A stretch of DNA of 64,000 bases from Tumebacillus sp. BK434 (GTDB taxonomy: Bacteria; Bacillota; Bacilli; Tumebacillales; Tumebacillaceae): positions 1,054,001 to 1,118,000 of the forward strand of contig NZ_SLXS01000001.1 in NCBI RefSeq assembly GCF_004340785.1, read 5' to 3'. Below the pieces are notes generated by a model. The model worked only from the letters and a program-made list of their open reading frames with translations. It did not search any database and was not told the origin of the DNA. Shown here piece by piece: positions 25,230 through 32,086 of this stretch; position 1 is the stretch's first letter, and each line of letters begins with the position of its first letter. The translations under genes and the position numbers were made by a program.

Positions 25230-26567
25230 TTACAGCCGTCTTGCCGCCTGCTGCACCGGGTCCCAGACCCCATTGTGCGGCGGCGCGTAGGCCAGATCGA
25301 GGTCGAGCAGCTGCTCGGCTGTCATCCCGTTCCACAGCGCCGTGGCGATCACGTCGATGCGCTTGTCCGCCCCTTGGCGCCCCACAGCCTGTCCGCCAAG
25401 CAGCCTGCCGTCCTCCGCGCGCACGACCAATCTGATGTGAAGCGGCATCGCATCCGGATAATAGCCGGCATGCTGCAACGTCTTCAGCGTTACCGTCTTG
25501 TGCGGAATCTGTTCGGCGACCGCTTCCGCTTCTGACAGCCCGGTGCGGGAGGCGGTCAGGTCGAACACCTTCAAGATCGACGTGCCGAGCACACCGCGGT
25601 ATTCCTCTGTGCCGCCCGCCATCTGCTTGCCCGCGATGCGGCCCATCTTGTTGGCATGCGTGCCGAGCGGAATGTAGTCATCGCGGTTTTTCACACGGTG
25701 AAACTGGGTCGCAACGTCACCGGCCGCCCATATATTGGCATGGCTTGTCTCCAGCTTCGGGTTCACCTGGATCGCATCGCGCACCGACAGGGTCAGCCCG
25801 GCCTCTTTGGCGAGCTCCGAGTTGGGAACGATGCCGACGGCGACCAGCACGAGGTCGGCCGGATAGGAACCGCTTTGGGTCTGCACCTCGGTCACGCGCC
25901 CGCCGGTACCGGACAAGCCGGTGATCTCTTCCCCCAGATTCACTGCGACACCGTGCCGCTCCAGCTCGGCGCGGAGCAGCTCGGCCAGCTCGGTGTCCCA
26001 CGGTCCGGCAACCTGGTCGCCGCGGTTTATGACGCGCACCGATTTGCCTAAAGCATGAAAAGCTTCTGCCATTTCCAATCCGATGTAGCCGCCGCCGATC
26101 ACCACCGCCTGTTTGACATGGCTTTGCTTGGCGTACGCGATGATGCGCTCGGCGTCGGCCAGCGTCTTCAGCGAGAAGACGCCGTCGAGAGCAGCGCCTT
26201 CCCAGTCGGGCAGGACGGCGCGGCCGCCGGTGGCGATGAGCAGTTTGTCATAGGGGTGCTCCGCCTCCATTCCTGTCTCGAGGTCACGGACGGTCACTCT
26301 CTGCCGCTTGGGATCGATCGCCACCGCCTCGTGGAGGATTGTCGCGTTCATGTTGTATGTTTCCTGAAACGCCTCGCGCGTGCGGGCGATCAGCTGTTGC
26401 GCCGAAGAGATAGAACCGCCGATGTAGTACGGCAGCCCGCATTGGGCGTACGAGTAGGTTGTGCCTTTTTCGAAAATTGTGATGCCAGCTTTCGGTTGGG
26501 CCCGCCTGATCTGCATGGCGGCACTCATCCCGGCGGCATCTCCGCCGATTACGACAAAACGGTCCAT
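25230..26567 (-). CDS. FAD-dependent pyridine nucleotide-disulfide oxidoreductase, CoA-disulfide reductase type
   Basis: Single-cysteine flavoprotein reductase of 445 aa. FAD motif VIGGDAAGMSAAMQIRR opens the protein; YAQCGLPYYIGG carries the redox Cys (about residue 43) that marks CoA-disulfide reductases and related NADH oxidases; the NAD(P) motif is VVIGGGYIGLEMAEAFHALG and the second FAD contact is IWAAGDVATQF. The dimerisation domain ends with DLDLAYAPPHNGVWDPVQ, a conserved end with the catalytic-side Tyr. The ATG at 26567 is preceded by AGGGAG. CoA disulfide, persulfide or oxygen could be the acceptor; sequence alone does not decide. Confidence 0.88.
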   Translation of the reverse strand: MDRFVVIGGDAAGMSAAMQIRRAQPKAGITIFEKGTTYSYAQCGLPYYIGGSISSAQQLIARTREAFQETYNMNATILHEAVAIDPKRQRVTVRDLETGMEAEHPYDKLLIATGGRAVLPDWEGAALDGVFSLKTLADAERIIAYAKQSHVKQAVVIGGGYIGLEMAEAFHALGKSVRVINRGDQVAGPWDTELAELLRAELERHGVAVNLGEEITGLSGTGGRVTEVQTQSGSYPADLVLVAVGIVPNSELAKEAGLTLSVRDAIQVNPKLETSHANIWAAGDVATQFHRVKNRDDYIPLGTHANKMGRIAGKQMAGGTEEYRGVLGTSILKVFDLTASRTGLSEAEAVAEQIPHKTVTLKTLQHAGYYPDAMPLHIRLVVRAEDGRLLGGQAVGRQGADKRIDVIATALWNGMTAEQLLDLDLAYAPPHNGVWDPVQQAARRL

Positions 26568-26660
26568 CGTTGTCACGCTCCCTGTCATGGCATTACGAAT
26601 TACCATTGTAGCCACAGGCAGCCTGTTTTAAACGATGGACCGTTGCTTTTTTGAACAAAT

Positions 26661-27200
26661 CTAATTCAGCACTTTTTTAAACAGTTTGTCAATCTCTTCA
26701 TTAAAGAGCGGGCCTTGCACCATCTGCACGATCTTGCCGTCCTTGTCGATCAAAAAGGAGGTGGGAATGACCAGCACATGGTATTGGTCGGACACTTTGC
26801 CTTCTTCATCGAGCACATTCGGGAACTCGACGCCGAATTTTTTTAAAAACGCTGCCGAGACGGACGGTGAGTCCTGATCGGCGAGGTTCACGCCGAAGAA
26901 CTGCACTTTGCCCTGATAATGCTTCGCCGAATCGGCGAGATCTTCCATCTCCAACCGGCACGGGGTACACCATGACGCCCAGAAGTTCAAAAGCACCGGC
27001 TGGCCGCGAAATTCGCTCAGCTTGTGTTTGTTCCCCTGATGATCGACCAGCTCAAAATCGGGCGCGTACTGCCCGGCTTTGATCCCGACCGCTCCTTGCG
27101 CCTCTTGTGCATTGGCCGCCAGCGGGACATTGACGAGCACAAGCAGCAAGAGTGCCCCGCACAGCAAGAAGGCGCGCTTCCATCCTTTCGTCACTTGCAT
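26661..27200 (-). CDS. Thiol-disulfide oxidoreductase, ResA/TlpA family
   Basis: Membrane-tethered extracytoplasmic thioredoxin of 179 aa. An uncleaved or lipid-free signal anchor (FLLCGALLLLVLVNVPLAANA) is followed by the TlpA fold, with WASWCTPCRLEM (Cys78/Cys81) as active site and a cis-Pro segment VIPTSFLID. ResA reduces apocytochrome c for haem attachment; related StoA acts in spore cortex synthesis. No cytochrome maturation genes lie nearby, so the partner is open. The ATG at 27200 starts the signal sequence. Confidence 0.88.
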   Translation of the reverse strand: MQVTKGWKRAFLLCGALLLLVLVNVPLAANAQEAQGAVGIKAGQYAPDFELVDHQGNKHKLSEFRGQPVLLNFWASWCTPCRLEMEDLADSAKHYQGKVQFFGVNLADQDSPSVSAAFLKKFGVEFPNVLDEEGKVSDQYHVLVIPTSFLIDKDGKIVQMVQGPLFNEEIDKLFKKVLN

Positions 27201-27263
27201 CCGCTCCTTTCCAGTCTTCTCTGGAACAGGATGCCCAAACAAAAGGAAGAAAACGCACCCTTG

Positions 27264-28292
27264 CTACATCCAGTCCTGCGCGATCGCCTGATGCAGCAAA
27301 AGTTGCACGGGCTGCGAGATCACTTCGTAACTGCCGACGACAAACCCGTGCGCCCGGACCTCGTCTGCGCGCCCTTGCAGCTCCAGCAAAAATTCGCCGA
27401 CCGCCTGCGGAAGCCGGTCCTGACGGGTCAAGAGCAGCGGGATCTCCCGCCCCCGGTTGGACAAAGCGGCCGCCACCGCTCCAATCGCCCATTGTTCTGC
27501 CGGCACCAAGGCCAATGCCCTGCCGCCCGGCTCCTTTTTGCCAAATCCAAACTTGACCTTGCCTTTGCGCAGCTTTGCCAGCTCCACCGCCGTCTCGTAC
27601 CCGTCGCGGCCGCCGACCCACGCTTCGATCTTCGAGCCCAGCTTGCGCACCTCGCTGCCAAGCGTTGGCGGAAGGTAGGATTCGGGGGCGGCGACGATCA
27701 GCTTCTGGCGGGGATGGCTGCGCAAAAAGCGGGCGGCCATGTCGGACAGCCCGCGCTCCGACGCAAAGAGCACCGGAGCACCGGTCGCCGCGGCATAGCT
27801 TCCGGCCGCCACGCCGCCGCCCAGCGGATCGGCGGAGACGAGCACAGCATGACCGCCGCCGGTCAGCGGTTCGAACGCGGCGATCTTGCCGACCGTGTCC
27901 CACAGATCGTGCCCGACCAGATGCGTAAACGTAAAGCTGAGCTCCGCGAGCTGGTGCAGGATGTTGGCATGCATCGCGCCGAGCACGATCACCTGTCCGT
28001 GCAGCCCTTTGCCCTGCGGTGACAGACGGATCAGCTCGCGGGAGACGCTCTCCTCCAGCTCTTCGCCTTCCGTATAGAGCAGCACCGCATCGAACGGGCG
28101 GTGCAACAGGCGCGCTGCAGCGAGCGCCAGCGGATAAGCATCGGGACGCGACAGCAGCACAGCATTCGGACGCCGCGCCGGAAACACGGTCTGGGCGATC
28201 CCGATCGCCGCGCTGACCGGGTCCTTGCAGACGATTCGCGTGGTGGCCGTTGTTGATACCTGGTGGGAAATAGGATGCCAACGTTCGTTCAC
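27264..28292 (-). CDS. Cell-wall-binding repeat 2 (CWB2)-like protein without signal peptide
   Basis: 342 aa. Segments resemble the CW_binding_2 repeat: TTATTRI at the start of a repeat, AVLLSRPDAYPLALAAARLLHRPFDAVLLYT, GQVIVLGAMHANI, then a second copy with HAVLVSADPLGGGVAAGSYAAATGAPVLFAS and a third beginning IEAWVGGRDGYETAVELAKL. No signal peptide or membrane helix is visible from the GTG start at 28292 (GGGGGG upstream). CWB2 proteins normally attach surface proteins to anionic wall polymer, so a cytoplasmic version is odd. The family call is by pattern and is moderate. Confidence 0.6.
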   Translation of the reverse strand: MNERWHPISHQVSTTATTRIVCKDPVSAAIGIAQTVFPARRPNAVLLSRPDAYPLALAAARLLHRPFDAVLLYTEGEELEESVSRELIRLSPQGKGLHGQVIVLGAMHANILHQLAELSFTFTHLVGHDLWDTVGKIAAFEPLTGGGHAVLVSADPLGGGVAAGSYAAATGAPVLFASERGLSDMAARFLRSHPRQKLIVAAPESYLPPTLGSEVRKLGSKIEAWVGGRDGYETAVELAKLRKGKVKFGFGKKEPGGRALALVPAEQWAIGAVAAALSNRGREIPLLLTRQDRLPQAVGEFLLELQGRADEVRAHGFVVGSYEVISQPVQLLLHQAIAQDWM

Positions 28293-28552
28293 CAGAAGCC
28301 CCCCTTTCCGGGCAATCGGTTCGTCGTTACACATTCTATTCACAATTTATGCAGTGAATCGGGTACTCTTGACTGGACAGTTAAGGTTGCAGATGGTATA
28401 TTGTTCAGGAGTTATGTATAAGCTGTATAATATTTAAAGTCGTGATTTTCTTTCACGAATTGACTTCAGTGGTATTCCTTTCTATTGGACGCTGTAGTAC
28501 AATAAAGAAGAAAATAAAGATTAATTTAGCTTTAGGGTGGGAGGGAACCCAA

Positions 28553-29845
28553 ATGCCTACGTCTTTAGGACAAAAAATCAAAGAACTTCGAATCATGAAG
28601 GGTCTCACTCAAAGTGATCTTGGCTCCGGCATGGTCACCCCGAGTATGATTTCACAGATCGAAGCGGACAAAGCCAATCCATCTCATAAATTGCTCTGCG
28701 CCATCGCAGAAAAGCTCGAGACCTCGGTCGACTACTTCTTGTCTGACATGCAGACCAAGCTCGAACAAACAAGCACCTACAAGCTGGCGAAAGCATATAT
28801 GGAATCTGGAGAATACGACAAATCGATCTCTCTGCTTGAAGAGCTCCTCGACAACCCGGCTCCGCACCTGCAGCTGACGAACATCTCGTTCGACCTGGCG
28901 AACTGCTACCTGCATGTGGAACAGTTTGAGCGCGCAACTGAACTCTTCGAAGACGTTTTGGACAGCGCGATCCGCTCCGGTGAACACAACATCGCAGTTC
29001 TGGCACTGAACAAGCTTGGCGTGATCCAGCTGCGCAAAGAGAACCTGCTGCTGGCACAGTTCCACTGGAAGAAAGCGTACCAAGTACTCTCCCGCACCGA
29101 GGGCATCGACGTGTCGACGAAAGCGTTCGTCATCACCAACCTCGGGATGGTTAACTTGAAACTCGGTGAATATAATGACGCACTTAAATATTACACCGAA
29201 TCCTACCACCTGCTGCAAGGTACTAATTACCTAAAATTAATCGGTGAAACTTACAACGGTTTGGGCCACGCCAACAAAGAATTGAAGAACTACAAAAAGG
29301 CTGTTGAACATACACAGGACGCGATTGCAATATTCAAGTCCTTGAATTTGATTAAAGCGTCCTATGACTGCAAAGTCAACCTCGCGATGATCAAAGGCGA
29401 TGAAGGCAAAGTTGAAGATGCGCTGGCGCTGCTGGAAGAATGCATGGACGGCTTCTCCAAGCACGGCAACGACTTCGACAACGCCAACGTGCACAGTGAG
29501 ATCGCCCGCCTGCTCCTGAAGGAAAACCGTTACAAAGACGCAGAAGCACACTGCAAACAAGCGCTGGAACTGCTCCAGCCGGGCATCCGCGAGACCGCAT
29601 TCGTGTTCCGCACGCTGGCGGAAGTGGAACTGGGTCTGGAAGAGTTTGCATCTGCGATCGAGTTCGCTGAAAAAGCGATCGAGCTGTTCCAGCAGTTCGA
29701 TATGATCGGCCAGATCACCAAGACCTACGCCCTGCTTGGCGAGATCTACAAGTCGAACGGTGACTTCCTGGCTGCGACCGAGTCCCTGCAAAAAATGCAG
29801 AGCATCGTCGAGTCGAACCTGCGCGAACGCGTGCTGATCATGTAA
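28553..29845 (+). CDS. Helix-turn-helix (XRE) regulator with C-terminal TPR domain
   Basis: 430 aa. HTH_3 domain at residues 1-65: LGQKIKELRIMKGLTQSDLG...MVTPSMISQIEADKANPSHKLLCAIAEKLE. The rest is a series of about nine tetratricopeptide repeats, for example YKLAKAYMESGEYDKSISLLEELL, LGMVNLKLGEYNDALKYYTESYHLL and TYNGLGHANKELKNYKKAVEHTQDAI. The architecture is that of RRNPP-type, peptide-responsive regulators, but many Bacilli also have non-peptide versions. The ATG at 28553 is preceded by GGTGGGAGGG. Codon use is more AT-rich at the 5' end than in neighbours. It is monocistronic with a terminator; no small secreted peptide gene is obvious next to it. Confidence 0.88.
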   Translation: MPTSLGQKIKELRIMKGLTQSDLGSGMVTPSMISQIEADKANPSHKLLCAIAEKLETSVDYFLSDMQTKLEQTSTYKLAKAYMESGEYDKSISLLEELLDNPAPHLQLTNISFDLANCYLHVEQFERATELFEDVLDSAIRSGEHNIAVLALNKLGVIQLRKENLLLAQFHWKKAYQVLSRTEGIDVSTKAFVITNLGMVNLKLGEYNDALKYYTESYHLLQGTNYLKLIGETYNGLGHANKELKNYKKAVEHTQDAIAIFKSLNLIKASYDCKVNLAMIKGDEGKVEDALALLEECMDGFSKHGNDFDNANVHSEIARLLLKENRYKDAEAHCKQALELLQPGIRETAFVFRTLAEVELGLEEFASAIEFAEKAIELFQQFDMIGQITKTYALLGEIYKSNGDFLAATESLQKMQSIVESNLRERVLIM

Positions 29846-29864
29846 CAAGAGCACGAAAAATGTT

Positions 29865-29902
29865 GAACCCCTGTTTCTTTATGAGAGACAGGGGTTCTTT
29901 TA
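29865..29902 (+). terminator. Terminator after the HTH-TPR gene
   Basis: GAACCCCTGT...ACAGGGGTTC hairpin followed by TTTTAT on the plus strand. Confidence 0.85.
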
Positions 29903-29927
29903 TGACTTCTTTTAAATAGTCTGTCAA

Positions 29928-30722
29928 TTAAGGCAACTCAAGACGCGCCACCAGCGGGTAATGATCGGATGCATCACTCTGCACAGTGAACACATTTCCG
30001 ACTGAAAATTCGCGGGAGATGAGGATCGAATCGATCTGCTTCGCAGCGGCTGGCAAAGTCACCAGCGGCACACGGGACACGTGCTGCAGGTTCTGAGTCC
30101 ACGGACCCAGCTCCTCACTGTCAGGCGTCGTATTAAAGTCCCCGATGACGATCAAGGGCAGTCCTACGGCAGCAAATTCCTGTTGTAAGATGTTCACATG
30201 CCCGATGCGCTCTTCGTGGTTGAGCCCGAGATGGGTGACGGCAACCGCCACCTGGCGGCCATGAATGTTCAAAGTGGCAAGGAGCGCAGCCCGTTCTTCC
30301 CTGCCTGATGGCAGCGGGATCACCTTGAGCGCTTCGATCGGATAGCGGGAGAGCAACAGATTGCCGTATTCGAACGGCCCGATCTTTAAAGCCGGTGCAA
30401 AGCGGTATTCCAGCCCCAACCGTTCGCCGATCTGTTTGGCCTGATCTTTCAGCCCGGAGCGCGGCGAGTAGCGCTCGACCTCCTGCAGGCCGATGATGTC
30501 CGCTTCCAGCTCTTTCAGTTCGTCGATCGTCCGTTCCAGGTCGAGGTCGCCGGCCGCGTTTTTGCCGATTTGAATGTTATAGGTAACCGCTTTCAGGGAG
30601 ATCGCACCGCCGTGGAGTTCTGGACTCGGAAAGGATTCCTGGCCTTCGACACCCACTTTATTCGAAAACAGCACCAGAATCCCGACAGCAACCCACGCGA
30701 ATCGTTTCCAAAAGCGTTTCAT
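29928..30722 (-). CDS. Endonuclease/exonuclease/phosphatase (EEP) family protein, secreted or membrane-anchored
   Basis: 264 aa with an N-terminal hydrophobic signal/anchor (FAWVAVGILVLFSNKVGV). EEP-fold motifs: KAVTYNIQIG, IIGLQEVERY (metal-binding Glu), VAVTHLGLN, LIVIGDFNTTPDSEE and SDHYPLVARLEL (catalytic Asp-His). Members hydrolyse phosphodiesters of DNA, sphingomyelin or phosphoinositides; the substrate is not evident. The ATG at 30722 follows GAAGGAGG. Lies downstream of the tRNA cluster terminator. Confidence 0.88.
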   Translation of the reverse strand: MKRFWKRFAWVAVGILVLFSNKVGVEGQESFPSPELHGGAISLKAVTYNIQIGKNAAGDLDLERTIDELKELEADIIGLQEVERYSPRSGLKDQAKQIGERLGLEYRFAPALKIGPFEYGNLLLSRYPIEALKVIPLPSGREERAALLATLNIHGRQVAVAVTHLGLNHEERIGHVNILQQEFAAVGLPLIVIGDFNTTPDSEELGPWTQNLQHVSRVPLVTLPAAAKQIDSILISREFSVGNVFTVQSDASDHYPLVARLELP

Positions 30723-30780
30723 CTCCCCAGCCTCCTTCGCGATTGCCAAACTTATTAAAATAATCAGACTTTTTAAGTTT

Positions 30781-30814
30781 TAAAAAAGGCATCCCGCAAT
30801 CTCTGCGAGATGCC
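30781..30814 (-). terminator. Terminator of the tRNA cluster
   Basis: GGCATCTCGCA...TGCGGGATGCC hairpin followed by TTTTTTA on the minus strand, 13 nt after tRNA-Gly. Confidence 0.85.
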
Positions 30815-30826
30815 CTCATATGCTTA

Positions 30827-30901
30827 TGGAGCGGAAGACGGGATTCGAACCCGCGACCCTCGCCTTGGCAAGGCGATGCTCTACCCCTGAGCCACTTCCG
30901 C
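30827..30901 (-). tRNA. tRNA-Gly (anticodon GCC)
   Basis: Cloverleaf with acceptor GCGGAAG/CTTCCGC, anticodon loop TTGCCAA and T arm GCGGGTTCGAATCCCGT; CCA is encoded. Last gene of the cluster. Confidence 0.96.
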
Positions 30902-30919
30902 ACGTACAGGATGTACCGT

Positions 30920-31011
30920 GTCCAGCGTTGCGACAGGACGTCGCGCTTTTAGCTGGGCTACCTTCGTCCAGCGTTGCGACAGGATGTCGCGCTTTTAGCT
31001 GGGCTTCCTTC
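30920..31011 (-). repeat. Two tandem 46-bp repeats in the tRNA-Gly/tRNA-Thr spacer
   Basis: Copies at 30920-30965 and 30966-31011 differ at only two positions (GACG/GATG and GCTAC/GCTTC) and a third partial copy, GTCCAGCG, follows at 31012. Each contains GCGTTGCGACAGGAYGTCGCGC, which can form a hairpin. No tRNA-like cloverleaf is formed. Confidence 0.9.
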
Positions 31012-31032
31012 GTCCAGCGCCGAAAGAAAAAA

Positions 31033-31108
31033 TGGTGCCTTTTACCGGAATCGAACCGATGACCTCATCCTTACCATGGATGCGCTCTACCTACTGAGCT
31101 AAAAAGGC
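31033..31108 (-). tRNA. tRNA-Thr (anticodon GGT)
   Basis: Acceptor GCCTTTT, anticodon loop ATGGTAA, T arm ATCGGTTCGATTCCGGT, encoded CCA. Confidence 0.96.
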
Positions 31109-31113
31109 GTGTA

Positions 31114-31190
31114 TGGCTCCCCGAACAGGACTCGAACCTGTGACCATCCGATTAACAGTCGGGCGCTCTACCAACTGAGCTATCGGGGAA
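31114..31190 (-). tRNA. tRNA-Asn (anticodon GTT)
   Basis: Acceptor TTCCCCG/CGGGGAG, anticodon loop CTGTTAA, T arm ACAGGTTCGAGTCCTGT, encoded CCA. Confidence 0.96.
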
Positions 31191-31193
31191 CGA

Positions 31194-31269
31194 TGGTGGA
31201 GATAAGCGGATTCGAACCGCTGACCCCCTGCTTGCAAGGCAGGTGCTCTACCAACTGAGCTATACCCCC
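31194..31269 (-). tRNA. tRNA-Ala (anticodon TGC)
   Basis: Acceptor GGGGGTA, anticodon loop CTTGCAA, T arm AGCGGTTCGAATCCGCT, encoded CCA. Confidence 0.96.
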
Positions 31270-31286
31270 GCTGGGCAGGATGTGGT

Positions 31287-31363
31287 TGGTGCCGAAGGTG
31301 GGACTCGAACCCACAAAATCACGATTTTGAGTCGCGCACGTATGCCAATTCCATCACTTCGGC
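31287..31363 (-). tRNA. tRNA-Leu (anticodon CAA), short variable loop
   Basis: Acceptor GCCGAAG/CTTCGGC with A73, Leu-like D arm (GGAATTGGCA), anticodon loop CTCAAAA, T arm GTGGG-TTCGAGT-CCCAC, encoded CCA. Between anticodon and T stems there are only 5 nt (ATTTT) instead of the long arm expected of a leucine tRNA; total length is 77 nt. Confidence 0.9.
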
Positions 31364-31368
31364 AGAAA

Positions 31369-31452
31369 TGGTGGAGAGAGAAGGATTCGAACCTTCGAAG
31401 CTTTCGCAACGGATTTACAGTCCGCCCCATTTGGCCACTTTGGTATCTCTCC
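31369..31452 (-). tRNA. tRNA-Tyr (anticodon GTA)
   Basis: Class II tRNA of 84 nt: acceptor GGAGAGA, anticodon loop CTGTAAA, long variable arm, T arm GAAGGTTCGAATCCTTC, encoded CCA. Confidence 0.96.
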
Positions 31453-31461
31453 ATCTAAAGT

Positions 31462-31538
31462 TGGTAGCGGCGGAGGGACTTGAACCCCCGACCTACCGGG
31501 TATGAACCGGTCGCTCTAGCCAGCTGAGCTACGCCGCC
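31462..31538 (-). tRNA. tRNA-Met (anticodon CAT, elongator type)
   Basis: Acceptor GGCGGCG/CGCCGCT and anticodon loop TTCATAC. It lacks the initiator features (C1-A72 mismatch, three G-C pairs), so elongator Met is favoured; an Ile2 tRNA with lysidine is less likely. Confidence 0.92.
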
Positions 31539-31556
31539 ACGATGTTGTAAGGTAAG

Positions 31557-31649
31557 TGGCGGAGAGAGGGGGATTCGAACCCCCGAGACGTTTTAGGCGC
31601 CTACACGATTTCCAATCGTGCTCCTTCGACCAAACTCGGACATCTCTCC
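31557..31649 (-). tRNA. tRNA-Ser (anticodon GGA)
   Basis: Class II tRNA of 93 nt: acceptor GGAGAGA, anticodon loop TTGGAAA, long variable arm TAGGCGCCTAAAACGTCTC, encoded CCA. First gene of the cluster. Confidence 0.96.
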
Positions 31650-31701
31650 ACTTGATTATGCATTCGTGTCAGGCGCTCGTTCATCAGCGGCGACATAAAT
31701 T

Positions 31702-31730
31702 AATATATCACGGGACTCGTCCGCACTCAA
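31702..31730 (-). promoter_or_regulatory. Sigma-A promoter of the tRNA cluster
   Basis: TTGAGT (31725-31730) and TATATT (31702-31707) on the minus strand with a 17-nt spacer, about 50 nt before tRNA-Ser. The rest of the 215-nt gap to copZ holds only the copZ terminator. Confidence 0.75.
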
Positions 31731-31829
31731 TCGCCAAAATCGGCAGAAATCAGACAAATTGTGAACAAAGTGCTCCATTATCATTCACTATCTTGTCCGC
31801 ACTACTTTTTTCGCAGCCATAAACAAAGA

Positions 31830-31857
31830 AAAACCTCATCCGCTTCCGGATGAGGTG
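31830..31857 (-). terminator. Terminator after copZ
   Basis: CCTCATCC-ggaagc-GGATGAGG followed by TTTTTCTTTG on the minus strand. Confidence 0.88.
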
Positions 31858-31864
31858 TTAACGG

Positions 31865-32068
31865 TTAAACAACGTCGTACCCTGCGTCTTCGATCGCATC
31901 GCGCAGTTTGTTCAGGTCGTATTTGTCCGCATCGTAGGAGACCGCCACACGGCCCGCCTCCAGATCGACGTCGACCGCTGCGGCCCCCGCCTCTTTCAGC
32001 GCGCCTTCCACCGCGCTTTTGCAGTGCCCGCAAGACATGCCTTTGACATTGAACGTGAATGAAGTCAT
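31865..32068 (-). CDS. copZ: Copper chaperone CopZ
   Basis: Heavy-metal-associated (HMA) domain protein of 67 aa, delivering Cu(I) to CopA. The metal motif is GMSCGHC with Cys13 and Cys16 and a following Lys-rich helix; the fold ends with AIEDAGYDV. It lies 18 nt after copA in one operon, so it is transcribed after the pump, the reverse of B. subtilis (copZ-copA). Confidence 0.94.
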   Translation of the reverse strand: MTSFTFNVKGMSCGHCKSAVEGALKEAGAAAVDVDLEAGRVAVSYDADKYDLNKLRDAIEDAGYDVV

Positions 32069-32086
32069 TATTGTTTCCTCCTTATG

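Noticed and set aside
30920-31011. 46-bp repeats as a phage attachment site or CRISPR
   Set aside because: Contiguous units without spacers, no integrase and no tRNA-end match.
30827-31649. Search for rRNA genes next to the tRNA cluster
   Set aside because: No 16S, 23S or 5S sequence is present on either side; the cluster has its own promoter and terminator.
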